From an uncultured Pseudomonadota bacterium (GTDB taxonomy: Bacteria; Pseudomonadota; Gammaproteobacteria; Burkholderiales; Methylophilaceae): DNA of 11,452 bases. The notes beneath the pieces were generated by a model. The model saw only the letters and a program-made list of their open reading frames with translations, did not search any database and was not told the DNA's origin. The stretch spans positions 1 through 11,452 of the forward strand of contig CAINWC010000413.1 in NCBI GenBank assembly GCA_903854305.1, given 5' to 3'. Each line of letters starts with the position of its first letter. Within the stretch, counting starts at the first letter, position 1. Below are positions 7,154 through 11,452 of this stretch, piece after piece. The translations under genes were made by a program, and so were the position numbers.

Positions 7154-7784
7154 ATTAGCTTTTGATGGAAATTGTCGGCAATGCCCGAGATTAGCTCACT
7201 TCTTAGATGAAGTGAGAATCAAAAATCCTACTTATTTTTGCAAACCAGTACCTGCTTTTGGGGATGCTGCAGCAAAACTCGTTATTGTAGGTTTGGCGCC
7301 CGGCATGCACGGGGCGAATAGGTCAGGGCGACCTTTTACGGGAGATCACGCCGGCATTTTGTTATATGAAACATTGCATAAATACGGCTTTGCCAGCAAG
7401 CCGCAATCAGTTTCAGCCGATGATGGATTAACACTGATTAACTGCCGCATTACCAATGCCGTAAAATGTTTACCACCAGATAACAAGCCATTGCCAGCTG
7501 AAATCACGCTATGTAATCAATTTTTAGCCGCTGAATTACATGATCTAAATGCTGGAAGTATTGTTCTTGCCTTAGGTAATGTGGCGCATTTGGCCGTGTT
7601 GAAAGCCTTTGGCTTAAAAATCAAAGATTATAAGTTTGCTCATGCCGCACGTCATATACTTCCCAATGGCATGATTTTGGTAGATAGTTACCATTGCAGT
7701 CGATACAACACGCAAACCAAGCGGCTTACAGAAGTTATGTTTCATGAAGTGTTTGCAATGATTAAACAAGAGATCATTAAATAG
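7134..7784 (+). CDS. Family 5 (UDGb-type) Fe-S uracil-DNA glycosylase
   Basis: It removes uracil, and in family members other deaminated bases, from DNA to begin base excision repair. The 4Fe-4S ligands are C14 and C17 (CRQCPRL) with C112 (VKCLPP) and C127 (LCNQF). Motif A is GLAPGMHGANRSGRPFTGD (53-71), diagnostic of family 5; the Asp at its end is implicated in catalysis in family 5. PVPAFGDAAAKLVIVG precedes it. Motif B reads SYHCSRYNTQTKRLTE (185-200), where the family usually has HPS rather than HCS, so P188 is replaced by Cys. At 216 aa the length is normal. The start at 7134 is chosen over the ATG at 7143 because AGAGGG (7121-7126) lies 7 nt before it. Its first 20 nt lie inside the transporter gene, implying coupled translation, and its stop codon overlaps the ribosome binding site of the next gene. 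Confidence 0.92.
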   Translation: MATMHTKLAFDGNCRQCPRLAHFLDEVRIKNPTYFCKPVPAFGDAAAKLVIVGLAPGMHGANRSGRPFTGDHAGILLYETLHKYGFASKPQSVSADDGLTLINCRITNAVKCLPPDNKPLPAEITLCNQFLAAELHDLNAGSIVLALGNVAHLAVLKAFGLKIKDYKFAHAARHILPNGMILVDSYHCSRYNTQTKRLTEVMFHEVFAMIKQEIIK

Positions 7785-7787
7785 GAG
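7783..7787 (+). promoter_or_regulatory. Shine-Dalgarno of the tautomerase gene, overlapping the glycosylase stop
   Basis: AGGAG stands 8 nt before the ATG at 7796 and shares two bases with the TAG (7782-7784) that ends the glycosylase gene. Ribosomes finishing the glycosylase would meet this site, favouring translational coupling. Confidence 0.75.
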
Positions 7788-7795
7788 CGTTAAAC

Positions 7796-7978
7796 ATGCC
7801 ATACGTTAATATCAAACTTGCTGGTGAAGTCACACGCGAACAAAAAGCGCAAATTGCCAAAGAAATCACCGAGACTTTAGAGCGCGTTGCTAAAAAGCCG
7901 AAGTCTTATACCTATATTACATTTGAAGAAGTGGCGTATGAGGATTGGGCGATAGGCGGAAAACTGCTGGATGAATAG
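7796..7978 (+). CDS. 4-oxalocrotonate tautomerase-like protein
   Basis: The 60-residue length and start MPYVNIKLAG fit the 4-oxalocrotonate tautomerase (4-OT) family, whose catalytic base is the N-terminal proline exposed after Met removal. The C-terminal part DWAIGGKLLDE matches the family's conserved FGIGGEL segment. Numbering from that proline, position 50 is Trp where 4-OT has Phe50. Position 39 is Tyr where 4-OT has the substrate-binding Arg39. Arg11 is replaced by Val, with an Arg only at 13. It is therefore a tautomerase-fold protein with an altered active site, and its substrate cannot be inferred; a catechol meta-cleavage role is unlikely, as no such genes are near. It is the last gene of the transporter-glycosylase cluster, with a strong Shine-Dalgarno sequence. 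Confidence 0.88.
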   Translation: MPYVNIKLAGEVTREQKAQIAKEITETLERVAKKPKSYTYITFEEVAYEDWAIGGKLLDE

Positions 7979-8030
7979 CTGGTAAGTGGCGGTATTATTC
8001 GCTATGAATAAACTTCACTGTTGCGGGTTT

Positions 8031-8077
8031 AGTAATAAACCAGCTCAGTAATAAACGAGCTAAGTAAAAAAACTAGT
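8031..8077. repeat. 16-bp direct tandem repeats in the uvrC upstream region
   Basis: AGTAATAAACCAGCT (8031-8045) recurs as AGTAATAAACGAGCT (8047-8061), 14 of 15 bases alike with a 16-bp period. A third, weaker copy occupies 8063-8077 (11 of 15). The function is unknown; tandem binding sites or simple slippage duplication are possible. Confidence 0.6.
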
Positions 8078-8169
8078 CCAGCAAAAATATCTTATAAGCG
8101 CTGTTATTTCGCACTAAGCTGTAAAGATCTAGTCCGTGCAATATACGGACTAGAGCGCGTTATTCGCAC
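8073..8169. repeat. Degenerate ~56-bp-spaced duplication before uvrC
   Basis: Two units of about 41 nt (8073-8114 and 8129-8169) both start CTAGTCC and both end in AGCGC, GTTATT, CGCAC, with 1-nt differences in that end block and a less alike middle. The spacing between copies is 56 bp. The second unit also contains the inverted copy of CTAGTCC. Confidence 0.5.
8128..8154. repeat. Perfect 10-bp inverted repeat (hairpin) upstream of uvrC
   Basis: TCTAGTCCGT (8128-8137) and ACGGACTAGA (8145-8154) pair perfectly around the 7-nt loop GCAATAT. No T-tract follows on either strand, so it is not a standard intrinsic terminator. The earlier CTAGTCC at 8073-8079 could pair with the same right arm instead, giving two exclusive structures. 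Confidence 0.7.
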
Positions 8170-8195
8170 GCCAAAGTACGGAATAAAAGTAGTAA

Positions 8196-8204
8196 TGCTA
8201 AAAT
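8196..8204 (+). promoter_or_regulatory. Extended -10 promoter for uvrC
   Basis: TGCTAAAAT fits the extended -10 form (TGn followed by TAAAAT, 5 of 6 to consensus). It ends 6 nt before the uvrC ATG, so transcription would begin at or next to the start codon and the message would be leaderless. No -35 match is seen, which extended -10 promoters tolerate. An upstream promoter read through the repeats is the alternative. Confidence 0.4.
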
Positions 8205-8210
8205 GACCTT

Positions 8211-10028
8211 ATGTTCGACCCTAAACCCATCTTAAAAAACCTACCAAATTTACCCGGCGTCTATCGCATGATTAACGCGACGGATGAGGTGATTTATGTG
8301 GGCAAAGCCAAAGACCTGAAAAAGCGCGTTTCATCATACTTTAATAAAAACTTGCCCAGCCCGCGCACACGCATGATGGTGAGTAATATTGTCAGAATAG
8401 AAACGACTGTTACCCATAACGAAGCTGAGGCTTTGTTGCTTGAAAATAACATGATCAAGGGATTGATGCCGCGGTATAACGTGTTGTTTCGTGATGATAA
8501 ATCATATCCTTACATCATGCTTACCGGCGATGAGTTTCCCCGCTTAGCCTTTCATCGCGGCACACCGCGTTCGGGAAGTAAGCATAAAAGTTCCAATCAA
8601 TATTTTGGGCCTTTCCCCAATTCAGTCGCGGTGCGCGAGAGTATTCAGCTGTTGCAGAAAGTATTTAAGTTACGGACTTGCGAAAATACCGTGTTTGCTA
8701 ACCGTAGCCGCCCTTGCTTACAGCACCAGATTGAGCGCTGTACTGCGCCATGCGTAGGTTTGATTTCAGAGGCTGATTATCAAACGGATGTGCATCAGGC
8801 CGCCATGTTTTTGCAGGGGAAAACCAATGAGGTGATTGATGCGCTGGGCGAGCAAATGAATGCGGCTGCGGCCAATCAGGAATATGAGCTGGCGGTAGTT
8901 TTTCGTAACCGTATGCAAGCGTTGCGACAAGTGCAGGCTAAGCAGTTTGTAAGTGATTTTAATGTATCTGATGCTGATGTGATTGCCTGCGCTGAATTGC
9001 AGGGTCAGCATTGCATTAACCTAGTGATGATACGCGGTGGGCGACATTTAGGTGATAGAAGTTACATGCCTAAGAATTCTGATGGCGAAACCTTAGAAAC
9101 CAGCATGGAAGCTTTTTTGGCGCAGCATTATGTGGCGCAAAATACACCGCCGTTAATCGTGGTTGGCATTAAAATCGAAACAACAGTTCTTGAAGAAGTG
9201 TTAAGCGAGCAAGCCGGGCGCAAAGTTAAAATCAACACAAACGCTATTGGCGATAAACGTGTGTGGCTGAAGATGGCACAAACCAATGCGGAGCTTGCAT
9301 TGGGTCAGCGCGCAGCCACTTCAGCGAATCAGAACGCTAAGCTGGTGGCCTTGCGTGAGGCGCTACACTTGCCTGATAGCACTGAACGGATCGAATGCTT
9401 TGATATTAGCCATACCATGGGCGAGGCAACTGTGGGTAGTTGCGTAGTATTTGATCGTGGTGACATGCAAAACAGTGAGTATCGACGCTATAACATCACC
9501 GGTATTACGCCAGGCGATGATTATGCGGCAATGCGTGATGTATTGACACGTCGATATAAAAAAGTAGCAGCAGGCGAGGGTGTACGACCCGATTTAGTCT
9601 TTATTGATGGCGGCAAAGGCCAACTGGGTGTTGCCGTCGAGGTGATGCTGGAAGTCGGATTAGAGGATATTTTGCTGGTAGGCATCGCTAAAGGTGAAGA
9701 GCGCAGGCCGGGGCTGGAAACCATGATTTTTTCTGACACGGGCGAAATGCTTAATCTGGAAAAAGACAATAAAGGCTTACACCTATTACAACAAATTCGC
9801 GATGAGGCGCATCGGTTCGCTATTACAGGACACAGAGCCAAGCGCGCCAAAGCACGAATGCATTCAAGCTTGGAAGATATTGAGGGAATAGGCGCAAAAC
9901 GCCGCAAAGCATTGCTCACACGCTTTGGTGGCTTAGATGGCGTAAAGGGTGCTAGTATTGACGAAATTGCCAATGTTGAAGGCATCAGCCAGAGTTTGGC
10001 CGAAAAAATTTATGGGGAATTACATTGA
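8211..10028 (+). CDS. uvrC: UvrABC excinuclease subunit C
   Basis: UvrC makes the incisions on both sides of bulky lesions in nucleotide excision repair, after UvrA and UvrB load at the damage. The 605 residues show the full architecture. The N-terminal GIY-YIG nuclease (about 13-92) has PGVYRM with Y18, IYVGKA with Y29, R39 and E78, for the 3' cut. The UVR domain (about 203-238) binds UvrB. The RNase H-like endonuclease for the 5' cut has D398 in ECFDISHT, D466 in FIDGGKGQL and H534 in DEAHRFA. Tandem helix-hairpin-helix motifs (about 552-605) contain IEGIGAKRRKALL and VEGISQSLAEKIY. Length and residues agree with E. coli UvrC (610 aa). There is no Shine-Dalgarno sequence before the ATG, and a candidate -10 box ends 6 nt upstream. 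pgsA follows after 16 nt. Confidence 0.98.
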   Translation: MFDPKPILKNLPNLPGVYRMINATDEVIYVGKAKDLKKRVSSYFNKNLPSPRTRMMVSNIVRIETTVTHNEAEALLLENNMIKGLMPRYNVLFRDDKSYPYIMLTGDEFPRLAFHRGTPRSGSKHKSSNQYFGPFPNSVAVRESIQLLQKVFKLRTCENTVFANRSRPCLQHQIERCTAPCVGLISEADYQTDVHQAAMFLQGKTNEVIDALGEQMNAAAANQEYELAVVFRNRMQALRQVQAKQFVSDFNVSDADVIACAELQGQHCINLVMIRGGRHLGDRSYMPKNSDGETLETSMEAFLAQHYVAQNTPPLIVVGIKIETTVLEEVLSEQAGRKVKINTNAIGDKRVWLKMAQTNAELALGQRAATSANQNAKLVALREALHLPDSTERIECFDISHTMGEATVGSCVVFDRGDMQNSEYRRYNITGITPGDDYAAMRDVLTRRYKKVAAGEGVRPDLVFIDGGKGQLGVAVEVMLEVGLEDILLVGIAKGEERRPGLETMIFSDTGEMLNLEKDNKGLHLLQQIRDEAHRFAITGHRAKRAKARMHSSLEDIEGIGAKRRKALLTRFGGLDGVKGASIDEIANVEGISQSLAEKIYGELH

Positions 10029-10044
10029 TACAGTGGAGCGTCAA

Positions 10045-10641
10045 ATGAAGGTCAATATTCCAACCATGCTTACTTGGTTGCGTATTTTACTGATTCCCGT
10101 ATTCGTTGGTGCGTTTTACTGGCCTGAAAATCTACACACATTAGGCGTTATGCCGTCGCATTGGGTTAATGTGACGGCAACAGCTGTTTTTGCGATTGCA
10201 GCAATCACTGATTGGCTAGATGGATATTTAGCCAGATTGCTTAATCAAACATCCTCATTCGGTGCATTTTTAGACCCTGTGGCGGATAAGCTGATGGTGG
10301 CTGCCGCACTTATTGTGCTGGTTGAATTTGGGCGGGTAGGTGCGATTGTGGCTTTGATTATTATTGGCCGTGAAATTGCCATTAGTGCGCTACGCGAATG
10401 GATGGCAGGCGAAGGGCAAAGCAGCAGTGTAGGCGTCGCGATGATAGGAAAAGTGAAAACTGCAGTACAAATGCTGGCCATTTTATTTTTGTTGTTTTGG
10501 GATGATGTTGATTTGGGAAGTATGGGAATATTTCAAACAAAAATAATTGGTCACGTTTTAATTGTGATTGCGGCATTTTTAACATTGCTATCAATGGCTT
10601 ATTATCTGAAGGCCGCTTGGCCTAAAATGAAAGCTAAATAA
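10045..10641 (+). CDS. pgsA: CDP-diacylglycerol--glycerol-3-phosphate 3-phosphatidyltransferase
   Basis: PgsA makes phosphatidylglycerophosphate from CDP-diacylglycerol and glycerol-3-phosphate in the inner membrane, the committed step to phosphatidylglycerol and cardiolipin. The CDP-alcohol phosphotransferase signature is complete: D56, D59-G60, A63-R64, G73, D77 and D81 in ITDWLDGYLARLLN...GAFLDPVADK. The N-terminus MKVNIPTMLTWLRILLIPVF and GREIAISALREWMA (108-121) are typical. Hydrophobic stretches span about 12-26, 42-55, 84-107, 138-152 and 167-187. The open frame extends back to 9949 inside uvrC, but the ATG at 10045 is chosen because GGAG (10035-10038) lies 6 nt before it and the family begins there; this gives 198 aa. 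It is probably cotranscribed with uvrC. Confidence 0.97.
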   Translation: MKVNIPTMLTWLRILLIPVFVGAFYWPENLHTLGVMPSHWVNVTATAVFAIAAITDWLDGYLARLLNQTSSFGAFLDPVADKLMVAAALIVLVEFGRVGAIVALIIIGREIAISALREWMAGEGQSSSVGVAMIGKVKTAVQMLAILFLLFWDDVDLGSMGIFQTKIIGHVLIVIAAFLTLLSMAYYLKAAWPKMKAK

Positions 10642-10667
10642 ATTGATAAAAAGTATGTTAATTAGTC

Positions 10668-10695
10668 TTGACGATATCCCGAAACTCGCTATAAT
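10668..10695 (+). promoter_or_regulatory. Promoter of tRNA-Gly with GC-rich discriminator
   Basis: TTGACG (10668-10673) and TATAAT (10690-10695) are 16 bp apart, both near consensus. The next bases, GGCGCC (10696-10701), form a GC-rich discriminator typical of stable-RNA promoters under ppGpp control. The transcript would start near 10702, 9 nt before the mature tRNA. Confidence 0.8.
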
Positions 10696-10710
10696 GGCGC
10701 CTGTCTTAAC

Positions 10711-10786
<76 letters not shown>

Positions 10787-10803
10787 CTAATTTAATAGGC
10801 ATG

Positions 10804-10834
10804 ATTAGTTGTAAAATCATGGATTAGTTAAAAT
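10804..10834. repeat. Short direct repeat in the Gly-Cys tRNA spacer
   Basis: ATTAGTT occurs at 10804-10810 and 10823-10829, each followed within 2 nt by AAAAT and preceded by ATG or ATGG, a degenerate duplication with a 19-bp period. No function is suggested by the sequence. Confidence 0.35.
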
Positions 10835-10843
10835 GGCATAAAT

Positions 10844-10880
10844 ACGGCGAATGCATATATGCTTTCGCCGTTTTAGTTTC
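10844..10880 (+). terminator. Intrinsic terminator after tRNA-Gly
   Basis: ACGGCGAA (10844-10851) pairs fully with TTCGCCGT (10864-10871). The inner bases GCAT/ATGC can extend the stem past one T-T mismatch. A T-rich tail (TTTTAGTTT) follows. This should end the tRNA-Gly transcript before tRNA-Cys. Confidence 0.8.
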
Positions 10881-10891
10881 AGCTAATGATT

Positions 10892-10916
10892 AGAGTCGTT
10901 TGTTCAAATTGACTCT
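10892..10916. repeat. Hairpin just upstream of tRNA-Cys
   Basis: AGAGTC (10892-10897) pairs with GACTCT (10911-10916), and inside it TTTG (10899-10902) pairs with CAAA (10905-10908). It ends 8 nt before the tRNA 5' end and has no T-tract. It may act in 5' processing or be an operator. No clear promoter for tRNA-Cys was seen nearby. Confidence 0.45.
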
Positions 10917-10924
10917 TCATAAAT

Positions 10925-10998
10925 GGCGCGATAGCAAAGCGGTTATGCCGCGGCCTGCAAAGCCGTTTAGACCAGTTCGACTCTGGTTCGCGCCTCCA
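10925..10998 (+). tRNA. tRNA-Cys (anticodon GCA)
   Basis: This 74-nt cloverleaf has acceptor arms GGCGCGA (10925-10931) and TCGCGCC (10988-10994), discriminator T and encoded CCA. The anticodon GCA lies at 10957-10959 in the loop CTGCAAA, and the T-loop is CCAGTTCGACTCTGG. It corresponds in position to E. coli cysT. Confidence 0.98.
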
Positions 10999-11205
10999 AT
11001 TACCTCTACATAAAATTTACATGCGTTTCGTTCTAGTTTTGATTGTCTGATGATGCAATCGCCTGATGACAGGTAAGCACTTTCAAGCAGTCTTTTTGAG
11101 AAGTTTTCTGTCATTCAGGTAACTTTGGTATAACTCGCATGTATTAATCGCCAATGGTAAATTGAGATAGCTCGCTAACAAGTAGCCACATTTATTTATG
11201 CTAAC

Positions 11206-11228
11206 GCTAAGAACATTAGCTTTTAATT
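11206..11228 (+). terminator. Weak terminator candidate downstream of tRNA-Cys
   Basis: GCTAA (11206-11210) and TTAGC (11216-11220) form a 5-bp stem with loop GAACA, followed by TTTTAATT. The stem is short and AT-rich, and it lies over 200 nt after the tRNA, so this is tentative. Confidence 0.2.
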
Positions 11229-11329
11229 GATCTATATGAGGGTAAGAAGGTTAAATGAGGCTTCTTTTCAATAATTCATGAAAAATATGTGAAAAATATA
11301 CGAAATACTGATGTAAAAATCTCAGTAGG

Positions 11330-11338
11330 TGTTAAAAT
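11330..11338 (+). promoter_or_regulatory. Extended -10 promoter of tRNA-Leu with upstream A-tracts
   Basis: TGTTAAAAT is an extended -10 (TGn plus TAAAAT), giving a start near 11345, about 27 nt before the tRNA. The -35 region has no consensus match. A-tracts centred near 11283, 11294, 11304 and 11316 are about 11 bp apart, on one helical face, suggesting DNA bending or an UP element. Confidence 0.5.
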
Positions 11339-11371
11339 ACGCACCGTTAATTGATGTGCAACCTTCAATCT

Positions 11372-11452
11372 GCCCGGGTGGTGAAATTGGTAGACACAAG
11401 AGACTTAAAATCTCTCGATCGTAAGGTCGTGCCGGTTCGATTCCGGCTCCGG
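11372..11452 (+). tRNA. tRNA-Leu (anticodon UAA), 3' end cut by the window edge
   Basis: The gene begins with the acceptor strand GCCCGGG (11372-11378). The D-arm is TGGTGAAATTGGTAGACA. The anticodon TAA (11406-11408) lies in the loop CTTAAAA between AGAGA and TCTCT. It has a long class II variable arm (CGATC-GTAA-GGTCG) and T-arm GCCGGTTCGATTCCGGC. The window stops inside the 3' acceptor strand, about 6 nt short if CCA is encoded. It matches E. coli leuZ in identity and position. Confidence 0.96.

Larger units (their letters stand above)
10999..11371. other. Intergenic region between tRNA-Cys and tRNA-Leu
   Basis: No credible gene is seen in these 373 nt; open frames are short, have no Shine-Dalgarno sequence, and one runs antisense across tRNA-Cys. 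It holds an imperfect inverted repeat (CCTGATGACAG at 11062-11072 with CTGTCATTCAGG at 11108-11119, one bulged base) and a weak GCTAA/TTAGC hairpin before TTTT (11206-11224), which could end the tRNA-Cys transcript. Two copies of TGAAAAATAT lie at 11279-11299, and the tRNA-Leu promoter is near its right end. Confidence 0.6.

Noticed and set aside
8031..8169. Possible CRISPR array before uvrC
   Set aside because: The repeats are contiguous or degenerate, without regular unique spacers, and no cas gene is present.
9521..9985. Minus-strand 154-codon open frame inside uvrC
   Set aside because: It is a Ser/Pro-rich antisense shadow of the UvrC nuclease and HhH coding sequence.
9949..10044. N-terminal extension of pgsA into uvrC
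   Set aside because: It overlaps the uvrC helix-hairpin-helix region, and GGAG is well placed for the ATG at 10045.
10917..11114. Minus-strand 65-codon open frame across tRNA-Cys
   Set aside because: It runs antisense through a complete tRNA and has no supporting start signal.
11244..11268. AAGAAG/CTTCTT hairpin with following T's as a tRNA terminator
   Set aside because: The 6-bp weak stem with an 11-nt loop and a short T-run is not convincing.

Overview
The window looks like ordinary chromosome of a low-to-moderate GC betaproteobacterium. Protein similarity recalled from memory, together with base composition, suggests a Methylophilaceae member such as Methylotenera; this is an inference, because no search was run. 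It contains no phage, transposon, CRISPR array or plasmid gene.

Layout, left to right. (1) The 3' end of a secreted EF-hand protein. (2) acnB, aconitase B, intact, behind a TATAAT box. (3) Two membrane-protein genes of unknown function, each carrying one apparent lesion. The 121-residue gene ends at a TGA, and the same frame beyond it encodes another transmembrane helix. The DUF2914 gene has lost one base near its 5' end, so its start lies in a different frame from its body. (4) A minus-strand pair, rlmJ (23S rRNA m6A2030 methyltransferase) followed by a YqhA/UPF0114 membrane protein. (5) Divergent from rlmJ, a tight plus-strand cluster: a Zn-type cation diffusion facilitator lacking the usual cytoplasmic C-terminal domain, overlapping by 20 nt a family-5 Fe-S uracil-DNA glycosylase, followed 11 nt later by a small 4-oxalocrotonate-tautomerase-like protein. 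(6) A repeat-rich 232-nt intergenic stretch. (7) uvrC and pgsA, 16 nt apart. (8) tRNA-Gly(GCC), tRNA-Cys(GCA) and tRNA-Leu(UAA), the last cut by the window edge.

The uvrC-pgsA-tRNA-Gly-Cys-Leu order is the same as the E. coli uvrC-pgsA-glyW-cysT-leuZ block, so it is old conserved synteny. Here the tRNAs are spread out (138 and 373 nt apart). A strong stringent-type promoter precedes Gly, an intrinsic terminator follows it, and Leu has its own extended -10 box, so they probably form separate units.

I found no convincing new multi-gene system. The most interesting signals are the two neighbouring lesions around 3544 and 3730 (decay, sequence error or recoding), a ~56-bp degenerate duplication with mutually exclusive hairpins before uvrC, a possibly leaderless uvrC, and active-site departures in the glycosylase and the tautomerase.
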